This document shows, in pieces, positions 24,419 to 32,143 of a stretch of 64,000 nt of DNA. A program made the translations under genes and the position numbers. The stretch comes from UBA7672 sp041398245 (GTDB lineage: Bacteria > Pseudomonadota > Alphaproteobacteria > Caulobacterales > Hyphomonadaceae), in NCBI GenBank assembly GCA_041398245.1, contig JAWKVC010000006.1, positions 62,001-126,000 on the forward strand. Direction: 5' to 3'. The notes under the pieces are model-generated. The model made no database searches. It saw only the letters and a list, made by a program, of their open reading frames with translations, and was not told the DNA's origin. Within the stretch, counting starts at the first letter, position 1; each line of letters opens with the position of its first letter.

Positions 24419-25843
24419 CTATAGCGACTTCACGATCTCTTCCGTCATCTTCTTCGCGTCGCCGAGAAGCATCATCGTGTTCTCGCGGAAGAAGAGCGGG
24501 TTCTCGACGCCGGCATAGCCGCTCGCCAGCGACCGCTTGATGAAGAACACCGTCTTGGCGTTCCACACCTTCAGCACCGGCATGCCGTAGATCGGCGAGG
24601 CCGTGTTGGTCTCGGCGTCCGGGTTGGTCACGTCGTTCGCGCCGATCACGAAGGCCACATCCGCCTGCGCGAAGGAGGAGTTGATATCCTCCAGCTCGTG
24701 CACCTCGTCATAGGGCACCTGCGCCTCGGCCAGCAGCACGTTCATGTGTCCCGGCATGCGGCCCGCCACCGGGTGGATGGCGTATTCGATGTCGACACCT
24801 TCGGCCTTCAGCTTCTCGGCCATCTCCTTCAGCGCGTGCTGCGCCTGCGCCACGGCCATGCCGTAGCCCGGCACGATGATGACCTTGCTCGCATTCTTCA
24901 TGATGAAGGCCGCATCGTCCGCCGAGCCGATCTTCACCGGCTTGGCCGGGCCGCCGCCCGCGCCCGCCGCCGCCGTCTCCCCGCCGAAGCCGCCGAGGAT
25001 GACCGAGATGAAGCTGCGGTTCATCGCCTTGCACATGATGTAGGAGAGGATCGCGCCCGACGATCCCACCAGCGAACCGGTGATGATCAGCGCGTTGTTC
25101 TCGAGCGTGAAGCCCAGCGCCGCCGCCGCCCAGCCCGAATACGAGTTGAGCATCGAGACGACGACCGGCATGTCCGCCCCGCCGATCGGGATGATCAGCG
25201 TCACGCCCAGCACCAGCGACAGCACGGTCAGCGCCCAGAACATCCAGGGCTCCGCGCCATTGGTCATCACCATGCCGACGACAAGGCCGATGATCGCGGC
25301 GCCGATCAGGATGTTCAGCAGGTGACGGGCCGGAAGGATGATCGGCGCGCCAGACATGTTGCCGTTGAGTTTGAGGAACGCGATCACCGAACCCGTGAAG
25401 GTCAGCGCGCCGATGGCGGAGCCAAGCGATAATTCGATCAGGGATTGCAGATGGATGTCGCCGGGCACGCCGATGCCGTAGGATGTCGGCGCATAGAACG
25501 CCGCCGCCGCCACCAGCACGGCGGCAAGACCCACCAGCGAGTGGAAGAACGCCACCAGCTGCGGCATCGCCGTCATCTTGATCTTCTGCGCGACAATGCC
25601 GCCCGCAATGCCGCCCACGGCTATGCCGCCGATGATGATCCCGATGGTCGCTGCATCAAGCCCGCCGGCAAGTGCGTTGGCGTCCCACAGCATCCACAGC
25701 GTGGTGGCGATCGCGATCGCCATGCCGATCATGCCGTTGCGCGCGCCCTTGCGGCTTGTCTCCGGGCTCGACAGGCCACGCAGCGAGAGGATGAAGAGAA
25801 CGCCCGAGGCGAGATAGAGCAGGGCTGCGATATTCGCGTTCAT
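24419..25843 (-). CDS. pntB: NAD(P) transhydrogenase subunit beta
   Basis: A 474-residue protein. Residues 1-about 265 form the membrane domain II part (nine or so TM helices; INALLYLASGVLFILSLRGLSSPETSRKGA-like start is evident as AALLYLASGVLFILSLRGLS). The C-terminal domain III binds NADP(H): KVIIVPGYGMAVAQAQHALKEM, IHPVAGRMPGHMNVLLAEAQVPYDEV, FVIGANDVTNPDAETNTASPIYGMPVLKVW, FFIKRSLASGYAGVENPLF. Together with the two alpha pieces upstream it makes the proton-translocating transhydrogenase that uses proton-motive force to reduce NADP+ with NADH. Separated from pntAB by a lipoprotein gene. Confidence 0.96.
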   Translation of the reverse strand: MNANIAALLYLASGVLFILSLRGLSSPETSRKGARNGMIGMAIAIATTLWMLWDANALAGGLDAATIGIIIGGIAVGGIAGGIVAQKIKMTAMPQLVAFFHSLVGLAAVLVAAAAFYAPTSYGIGVPGDIHLQSLIELSLGSAIGALTFTGSVIAFLKLNGNMSGAPIILPARHLLNILIGAAIIGLVVGMVMTNGAEPWMFWALTVLSLVLGVTLIIPIGGADMPVVVSMLNSYSGWAAAALGFTLENNALIITGSLVGSSGAILSYIMCKAMNRSFISVILGGFGGETAAAGAGGGPAKPVKIGSADDAAFIMKNASKVIIVPGYGMAVAQAQHALKEMAEKLKAEGVDIEYAIHPVAGRMPGHMNVLLAEAQVPYDEVHELEDINSSFAQADVAFVIGANDVTNPDAETNTASPIYGMPVLKVWNAKTVFFIKRSLASGYAGVENPLFFRENTMMLLGDAKKMTEEIVKSL

Positions 25844-25844
25844 G

Positions 25845-26303
25845 TCAGTGGACTTTCCTTGCAGCCTGGATGTCGGCGATCAGCTTCGCGCACTCCGGCG
25901 ATGGATTGGGGTCCAGCCACGGGTGGCGGAATTCTCCGAGGGGATAGCCGCGATCTTCGGGCTTTTCGCCGCCCACAAAGCATTGAAGCGTGTCTGGCGG
26001 ATAATCGCGAAGATCGATCCCGTCGTATTGCTCGCAGACCCGATCGAGTGGATCGACACCGATCGCCAGCATCGGCGAGCCTTTGAGCGTGCCGAGCGTC
26101 TGGTCGAAGCACTGGCGGACATCATACTTGAAACCGACCGCGCCCAGGTGCGGCAGCGGACCGATAAAGGCCATGGGGCTCGTCGCGACGTGGCCGGCGT
26201 AGGTTGCCGGGTCGGACGATTTCAGCTCCGACGTTCCGTTGAAGCCCACGCATCCGCTCATCATGCACCCCGCCAGCCCGATTGAGACTGTCGTGCGCAT
26301 CAT
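25845..26303 (-). CDS. Hypothetical lipoprotein embedded in the pnt operon
   Basis: A 152-residue protein (start ATG 26303, GGAGG six bases upstream). The N-terminus MMRTTVSIGLAGCMMSGC ends in a lipobox with C18. The mature part contains TSPMAFIGPLPHLGAVGFKYDVRQCFDQTLGTL and DRVCEQYDGIDLRDYPPDTLQCFVGGEKPEDRGYPLGEFRHPWLDPNPSPECAKL, with four cysteines that could form disulfides in the periplasm. I do not recognise the family. Its first codons overlap the pntAB stop (ATGATGA arrangement) and its stop is one base from the pntB start, so it is translated as an integral part of the operon. Confidence 0.75.
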   Translation of the reverse strand: MMRTTVSIGLAGCMMSGCVGFNGTSELKSSDPATYAGHVATSPMAFIGPLPHLGAVGFKYDVRQCFDQTLGTLKGSPMLAIGVDPLDRVCEQYDGIDLRDYPPDTLQCFVGGEKPEDRGYPLGEFRHPWLDPNPSPECAKLIADIQAARKVH

Positions 26304-26713
26304 TTTGCCTCCGCCTTCGAAGCGGCCGGCTTCTCTTTCTTCTTGTACATCGCCAGCATGCGGCGCGTGACGAGGAAGCCGCCGAAGATGTTGACGGACG
26401 CCAGCGCCACGGCGACGCCGCCCATGCCCTTCGACAGCCACAGGTCGCTCGTCATTCCCTGGCCCGAGCCCGCTGCGGCGGCGATCAGCGCGCCGACGAT
26501 AATCACCGACGAAATCGCGTTGGTGACGGCCATCAGCGGCGTATGCAGCGCCGGCGTCACCGACCAGACCACATAATAGCCGACGAAGATCGACAGCACG
26601 AAGATGGCGAGGCGGAAGGTCAGCCCGTCCGGCTGTTCGGCGCCGGTGGAAGCCAGGGCGGGCGATGCCAGCACAAGCGCGGCAAGGCCGAGAACCGCAA
26701 GACGCTTGATCAT
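26300..26713 (-). CDS. pntAB: NAD(P) transhydrogenase subunit alpha, membrane part (alpha-2)
   Basis: A 137-residue protein with a hydrophobic N-terminus (MIKRLAVLGLAALVLASPALAST, longer than usual and signal-like) and three conserved TM helices: LAIFVLSIFVGYYVVWSVTPALHTPLMAVTNAISSVIIVGAL and MGGVAVALASVNIFGGFLVTRRMLAMYKKK. HTPLMAVTNAISSV is diagnostic for this subunit. It is the middle piece of the three-part alphaproteobacterial transhydrogenase. Confidence 0.93.
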   Translation of the reverse strand: MIKRLAVLGLAALVLASPALASTGAEQPDGLTFRLAIFVLSIFVGYYVVWSVTPALHTPLMAVTNAISSVIIVGALIAAAAGSGQGMTSDLWLSKGMGGVAVALASVNIFGGFLVTRRMLAMYKKKEKPAASKAEAK

Positions 26714-26741
26714 GGTGCGATCCTTTTCGGGAGCGGTTGGG

Positions 26742-27869
26742 CTAGGTGTCTTTCAGCGCCGGATGAACAACGGCGCCGTCCTTGGTCAGCACGGCGGCCT
26801 TGACGATCTCGTCGTCCCATTTGGGCGAGAAGCCGCCATCCTCGCCGGTCAGCAGCGGCAGCAGCGCCAGCAGGTTGCGCGCGTAGAGCGCGGATGCGTC
26901 CGCCGCCACGCGCCCCGGCAGGTTGGTGAAGCCGGCGACCTTGACGCCATTCACGTCGACAATTTCATCCGGCTTCGACAGCGGGCAGTTGCCGCCCTGC
27001 GAAACGGCGAGGTCGATGATCACCGAGCCGGGCCGCATCGATTTCACCATCTCCTCGGTCACCAGCACCGGCGCAGGCCGGCCCGGGATCAGCGCGGTGG
27101 TGACGACGATGTCCTGCTTGGCGATGTGCGCGGCCACCAGTTCGGCCTGCAGCTTCTGGTATTCCGGCGACATCGGCTTGGCGTAGCCCGCCGCCGTTTC
27201 CGCCGCCTTGAATTCCTCGTTCTCGACCGCGATGAACTTCGCGCCGAGCGAGGCGACCTGTTCCTTCGCCGCCGGCCGCACATCGGTCGCCGAAACCACG
27301 CCGCCCAGCCGGCGCGCGGTGGCGATGGCCTGCAGGCCCGCAACGCCCGCGCCCATCACGAACACTTTCGCGGCGGCCACGGTGCCCGCCGCCGTCATCA
27401 TCATCGGCAGCGCCCGGCCATAGATCTGCGATCCCTCGATCACGGCGCGGTAGCCGGCGAGGTTCGCCTGGGACGACAGCACATCCATCGATTGCGCGCG
27501 CGTGATGCGCGGCACGAATTCCATCGCCACGGCGGTAATGCCGGCGGCGGCGTACTCGGCGGCTTCCTTCCTGGCGGCGTAGGGCTCGAGCAGGCCGACC
27601 AGCGCCGCGCCCTTCGGATAGGTCGCAAGTTCGGCGGCATCCGGCGCGCGCACCTTGAAGACGACGTCCGCGCTCTTGAGCACGTCAGCGGCCGACCCGA
27701 CCGTCGCGCCGACGGCGGTGTAGTCGTCATCCCGGATGCCGGCGGAAAGGCCCGCGCCTGTCTCGACGGCGACCGTGTGCTTCAGGCCCGCCAGCTTCTT
27801 GATGGACTCAGGCGTCGCCGCGACGCGCGTCTCACCGAAGCGGCGTTCCTTCAGGACAGCAATTTTCAT
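26742..27869 (-). CDS. pntAA: NAD(P) transhydrogenase subunit alpha, NAD-binding part (alpha-1)
   Basis: A 375-residue soluble domain I. MKIAVLKERRFGETRVAATPESIKKL begins the alanine-dehydrogenase/PNT N-terminal domain. The NAD-binding Rossmann motif is AKVFVMGAGVAGLQAIATARRLGGVVSATDVRP, and VTTALIPGRPAPVLVTEEMVKSMRPGSVIIDLAVSQGGNCPLS is typical of domain I. Cytoplasmic; it hands hydride to the NADP(H) domain of PntB. It is 28 bases from the start of pntAB and 32 bases after the small aa3 subunit gene. Confidence 0.96.
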   Translation of the reverse strand: MKIAVLKERRFGETRVAATPESIKKLAGLKHTVAVETGAGLSAGIRDDDYTAVGATVGSAADVLKSADVVFKVRAPDAAELATYPKGAALVGLLEPYAARKEAAEYAAAGITAVAMEFVPRITRAQSMDVLSSQANLAGYRAVIEGSQIYGRALPMMMTAAGTVAAAKVFVMGAGVAGLQAIATARRLGGVVSATDVRPAAKEQVASLGAKFIAVENEEFKAAETAAGYAKPMSPEYQKLQAELVAAHIAKQDIVVTTALIPGRPAPVLVTEEMVKSMRPGSVIIDLAVSQGGNCPLSKPDEIVDVNGVKVAGFTNLPGRVAADASALYARNLLALLPLLTGEDGGFSPKWDDEIVKAAVLTKDGAVVHPALKDT

Positions 27870-27901
27870 GTAGCCCCCTCAAAAACCCCTTGCGCGGGGG
27901 C

Positions 27902-28239
27902 CTAGAGCAGAAGCGAGCCCAGCCAGACGAGGATCTGGATGAAGACGGCGAGAACAGACAGACCAATCACAGTGGCGATCCAGGCGCCGCCCATGCCCAT
28001 CAGCAGGCCGCACGCGATGCCGAACACGGCAAAACCGATCAGCGCGCCGATCCACGGAACGCCCATCGTCAGCGTGAAAGTGGCGTAGCCCACAACCATC
28101 ATCACCAGCAGGGACCCCAGGCCGTGAAATGGCCGAAGGCCTTCCACATGCCGCGGCGCGAAGACATATCCATGTAGGCTTCTGTGTGCGCCGGCGGGGT
28201 CACGATCGGGCCCTTGTTGGCAGGTTCGGCGTGCGCCAT
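27902..28239 (-). pseudogene. aa3-type cytochrome c oxidase subunit IV-like membrane protein, one-base frameshift
   Basis: The N-terminal part in one frame reads MAHAEPANKGPIVTPP ... AYMDMSSRRGMWKAFGHFTAWG, then stops. In the next frame SLLVMMVVGYATFTLTMGVPWIGALIGF ... QILVWLGSLLL continues to 27902. The MD-(8)-FGHFTAWGSLLVMMVVGYATFTL pattern is that of the bacterial aa3 subunit IV family (short one-helix proteins), here with an added three-helix tail. One extra G in the G4 run (plus-strand CCCC 28115-28118) restores a 112-residue protein. This gene commonly precedes pntA in alphaproteobacteria, which supports the assignment and the idea that the gene is really intact. Confidence 0.75.
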
Positions 28240-28441
28240 CTCGCGTGATCTCCCAGCGGTTTCAAGGCGAAACGGGTGGGGTGTAGCCGCATCCCAGCCC
28301 CATGAAAAGCGGTCAGGGAGCCGCATAGGGGCAAAATTCGCTGGAAAAACCGCACGCGAGGACGTCTGGCGGAACAAGTCGCCCCGATCCGTGGAGTTCT
28401 GGAAAGGACCAGGGCGAGGCGTCCGGCCGGGAGGTCCCGGA

Positions 28442-28507
28442 CTAGCCCCCGGCGACCACCCGGTCAGACGTCGAATACCGCCACTCCTGCAGCAGCGTCC
28501 GCAGCGC
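28442..28507 (-). repeat. Remnant of an alpha/beta-hydrolase gene 3' end
   Basis: These 66 bases match the last 66 bases of the hydrolase gene at 29063-29128 in 60 positions, including the stop codon. They encode ALRTLLQEWRYSTSD-RVVAGG and stop; the intact gene ends -RVVAGQ. The DUF4375 gene lies exactly between the two copies. Differences are mostly synonymous, so the remnant comes from a diverged homologue rather than a fresh duplication. Confidence 0.85.
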
Positions 28508-28541
28508 GGCTCCTTCACTGCGGTTCCTTCAGCAGTGTATC

Positions 28542-29039
28542 TCAGTCACCGCCTGCGAAGTACGGCTCGAAGTCCGAACGATGCGACCGGGCAAAAGCTG
28601 CGAGGTTCTCCGGGAAGGTCTCGTCATCGAGCGCTTCCCAGAAGCTGTCGTCAAGCGCGCTCAGTCGTTCGCTGACGCGTTCAGTTTCGATGAAGGCGCG
28701 GCGCGCTTCGATGTCGTCCAGCAATGCAGGCGAGGGCAGTAGCGCGATCGCCTGTGCAAGAATGTCGACCGCGTTGTCGCGTTTGAGCAGTCGCAGGCTC
28801 TCGACGGCGCATGGCAGCCCGCAGGCCGAATTGCGGAGGTACTGTCGAAGGCCGCCATTGCCCACATCGGCCCAGATCCAGTACGCGCTTGCCGCAAGCT
28901 GAAAGGATCTGGGGGACTCCGCTGGCGCGACGTCGAAGACACTCATCATCCACGGGCCAATGTGCTCAAGGAGGTCCCAACCGTCCATCTGGTCGAACCT
29001 GTCGGCCGTAAGCTCCAGCTTGCTTGGCCAGTCACCCAT
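28542..29039 (-). CDS. DUF4375 (DMP19-like) domain protein
   Basis: A 165-residue soluble protein without signal peptide. The block SAYWIWADVGNGGLRQYLRNSACGLPCAVESLRLL followed by LDDSFWEALDDETFPENLAAFARSHRSDF matches DUF4375, whose hallmark is the NGG-x2-QY/F-x2-NS motif. The family is uncharacterised; members occur often in accessory cassettes and near toxin-immunity loci. Here the gene sits between the intact 3' end of a hydrolase gene and a 66-bp second copy of that 3' end, which suggests arrival as a cassette. Confidence 0.75.
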   Translation of the reverse strand: MGDWPSKLELTADRFDQMDGWDLLEHIGPWMMSVFDVAPAESPRSFQLAASAYWIWADVGNGGLRQYLRNSACGLPCAVESLRLLKRDNAVDILAQAIALLPSPALLDDIEARRAFIETERVSERLSALDDSFWEALDDETFPENLAAFARSHRSDFEPYFAGGD

Positions 29040-29062
29040 TGCTCGTTCCCCCCCAACGGTCC

Positions 29063-30067
29063 CTACTGCCCGGCCACCACGCGGTCAGACGTCGAATACC
29101 GCCATTCCTGCAGCAGCGTCCGCAGCGCCGATACGAACGCCAGCGGCTGGTCCAGCATGATGTGGTGCCGCGCCTCCGGGATCTCGATGAACGGAACCTG
29201 CCGGTTCAGCAGGCCGCGCATGTAGTCGCGCACATCGTCCTCCCAGATGATCGACTTCTCGCCCTTGAACAGCGCGATCCTGCACCGCGTCTGCTTCAGC
29301 AATTCCTGCGGCGGGCGCGAGACGGAGAAGCGCTGCCAGATCGACGGATCGAACTTCCAGCCCCAGCCTTCGCCGCTTCCATCCGGCAATGGCTTCTTCG
29401 CCAGGCTCCAGCGGGCGATGTAGTCCATCACATAGTGGTTCTCGCACGGCTGCGGCGGCGCCAGCCGGAAGCGCGCCAGCGCCGCCTCCAGCGAGGGATA
29501 GACCTTGCCGCCGCGCACCGGCGGCGGTCCGCGGCGCGGCCGGTCCGGCGGGTTCACCGGTGAATCGACGATCACGATGCCGCCGAACCGGTCGCCGTAC
29601 TCTGCGCCGGTCAGGATGGTCACGAAGCCGCCGAATGAATGCGCCACGATGATCGGCTTCTCGGTGTGCGCAAACAGGCCCGCCGCCTCGCATACGGCCA
29701 GCTGCTCTTTCGCGAACGTGTCCATCACATACTGCTCGCGCCAGTCCGAATCGCCCATGCCCGAGAAGGTCATGGCGACGACGTGATAGTCCTCGGTCAG
29801 GTAGGGCGCGACGAAGTCCCACCAGTGCGCATGCGCGCCATTGCCATGCACCAGCAGAAGCCCCGGCTTCGACGCATCGCCCCAGCTCTGGTAGTGGATG
29901 CGCGCGCCGTCGCAGTCGACATAGGCCGTCTCGTAGTGCGTTGCGACGGCTTCCTCGAACCATTTCGGCGCTGGCGGCTGCGCGCCTTTGTAGATGGCCA
30001 GCGGACCCTGCTCGGTCGGCATCTCCGCCGGCTGGGACCGGACCAGCTTGTCAGTTTCATTGGCCAT
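29063..30067 (-). CDS. Alpha/beta hydrolase
   Basis: A 334-residue cytoplasmic enzyme with the canonical elements: oxyanion region LLLVHGNGAHAHWWDFVAPYL, GMGDSDWRE, the nucleophile elbow in IIVAHSFGGFVTILTGAEYG (serine of AHSFGG), and the catalytic histidine in PEARHHIMLDQPLAF. No signal peptide is present (MANETDKLVRSQPAEMPTEQ). The family covers esterases, lipases, epoxide and C-C bond hydrolases. Genes upstream on the same strand are the DUF3604 lipoprotein and two PQQ dehydrogenases, which makes a role in breaking down an oxidised product conceivable, though gaps of about 90 bp leave operon membership open. Confidence 0.88.
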   Translation of the reverse strand: MANETDKLVRSQPAEMPTEQGPLAIYKGAQPPAPKWFEEAVATHYETAYVDCDGARIHYQSWGDASKPGLLLVHGNGAHAHWWDFVAPYLTEDYHVVAMTFSGMGDSDWREQYVMDTFAKEQLAVCEAAGLFAHTEKPIIVAHSFGGFVTILTGAEYGDRFGGIVIVDSPVNPPDRPRRGPPPVRGGKVYPSLEAALARFRLAPPQPCENHYVMDYIARWSLAKKPLPDGSGEGWGWKFDPSIWQRFSVSRPPQELLKQTRCRIALFKGEKSIIWEDDVRDYMRGLLNRQVPFIEIPEARHHIMLDQPLAFVSALRTLLQEWRYSTSDRVVAGQ

Positions 30068-30154
30068 GGCGCATCTCCGTCCCGGAGGTCACTAGGCGTC
30101 CGCGGCGTTGCGGGCAACCGCCTGCTGACGCAGCCCATATCAAAGGTGGAAAAC

Positions 30155-32094
30155 TCAGCGCCCGGCGGGCGTGAACCAGATCGGCGAGGTCCAGGCCCGC
30201 TCCTGGATCGTGGCCGGGATCCGATCCGGGATGGGCAGGCCACGCTTGATCGCCAGCAGTGTCGACCAGCGCGGCGTGGGGATCTCGATCACGCGCGTGT
30301 AGTAGACAGAAGGCGTTGCGGGATCGAACTCGGGATCGGTCCACACGGTCGCCAGCTCGGCCGCGCCGATAGTGTTTGTGTAGCTGCCATCCTTCAGGTT
30401 CACCGTGTCGCCGACGGGCGGGACCTTGCCGGTTTTGGGATCCGGCTTGCGACCGTCCGATAGCGCAACATCGAAGACCTTCTCGCGATAGTCCGCGCCA
30501 TCGAGCCAGACTTTCACGATCTGAATGCGATCGAGGCATGCGCCGCCTGGGTCCATTGCGGCCTGCACGGCGAATGTTGGCGCCTTTGCCATGTCGGGTT
30601 TGCGCGGCATGTCTCCGCCCATCGGCACGCCCTCGCGATAGGCGGTCGCCGTCCAGCCCTGAGTGTTGACGAGATTGTCGGCGAAATCCCAGCCGCCGAA
30701 CATCCTCACCCGGATACGTGTGCCGGAGGTCGCAAAGGCTTCTTTCCGGCGCAGGGCCGCGAAGATCGACTCGCGCGAATTCTCCTCCGCCCAGACACCT
30801 GTGATCGCGCCGGAGCTGTATTGCAGCGGATCGTTCTCCCGCTGGCCATTGGGGCGCACCACCTTGCTGAGCCCTGTCATGTCCAGGTTCGATCGCGCCT
30901 GCTCGCCGTCAGGCAACATCGTCGCGGGATCGATTCCAAGCGCGCCGCTGGCGAATGCATTTTCGTCGCTGGTGCTCAATGCATTATGGAAGTCGGTCGC
31001 GCCGACGAAGCCCATCTTGAACGGGTTCACGCCCACGCCGGCCTGCACGACGAGACCGCGGCCCAGCCCCTCGCGTACATAGTTGCCGTGCTGTGTCGCC
31101 TCGCTCTGGCCGACATACATGCGCTCCATGATCTCGAATCCGGCGAACTCGTCGTTCTGGGAAAGGCCGGGGACAGTCTCCGACGTTCCCTTGTTCTGCA
31201 CGATCTCCACAAGCGGCTCGTTGAGCGAGCGCTGCAGGGCGTAGATCGCATCGATCGGCTTGCCGTCGGACATGTGCCAGTCGAAGTCGCGCCCGTCGCT
31301 GAGATTGGAGTTGTGCGGAATGGCGAGCACATCCTGTCCGCCGGCGCGCACATTGTTGAGATAGGCCCAGAGATCTTCAGGTTTGGTGGAATCGACCGAC
31401 GAAAAGGGAACAGGCGCGCCATCGCCGCTGAAGATCACATTGCGATGCATGTGAACGCCGTCGCCTGGCGACGCCGTCCATTCATAGGCGATGAAGGTGG
31501 TAAAAACGCCGGGGCGGTTGTGCCTGTTCGCCGCTTGCTGCGTGGCGGTCCACGCGTCGGCCTCTAGCGCCGCATCCCGCAACTGCCCGGCGATCTGGGC
31601 GTCGGCGCCGCGGATGGCGGCCGATGCGCGATAGAAAGCCTGCCGGTCGCCAGAGGACAGCTGTTTGGCGAGATCGGTCTTCGAGAACGGGCTGTCCGGC
31701 ACGTCGATCTGGGCGACAGCCCCAGATATTCGGAATGGTCGGTCACCGCGGCAAAATCCAGCGGCCATCCACGGCGCGCGGGCACCGGTCCTGCTGCGTT
31801 GATCCCCTGCTGCCGCTGCGCCTGATAGACGGGAACCATTACCGTTCCGCCGGAAGCGAACACGTATGCGTCCTCCGGGCCGAGCTTCGCGCCGAGCGTC
31901 CACGCATCGAACGAGTAGGTGGTGTGCAGATGAAGCTCGCCAAACCAGGCGCGCCGCTCGGTCACCGGTCTGGCGGACGGTTCGGCGACCGGCGGTTGCG
32001 ACAGCGTCGTCGACGAAGACGGCGGCGCAACCTGTGTCGGCGCACACGACGCCAACGCCAGCGTGGACGAGAGGAGCAGGGCATGCAGACGCAA
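30155..32094 (-). pseudogene. DUF3604 lipoprotein, one-base frameshift
   Basis: The first 125 codons (start ATG 32094) read MRLHALLLSSTLALASC (lipobox, C17) ... RRAWFGELHLHTTYSFDAW ... PLDFAAVTDHSEYLG. Then the frame is lost and the protein continues one frame over as AVAQIDVPDSPFSKTDLAKQLSS to 30155. One extra G in the G4 run (plus-strand CCCC 31720-31723) restores 646 residues. The H55-x-H57 and TDH motifs, IPHNSNLSDG and GATDFHNAL resemble the metal site of PHP-type phosphoesterases, and DUF3604 is thought to be related to that fold. Periplasmic, function unknown. Downstream of two PQQ dehydrogenase genes. Confidence 0.82.
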
Positions 32095-32143
32095 GACGAA
32101 CTCCTTCCCGTTCCACAGGCTGGCGGGCGCTCGCCCGCGTTCG

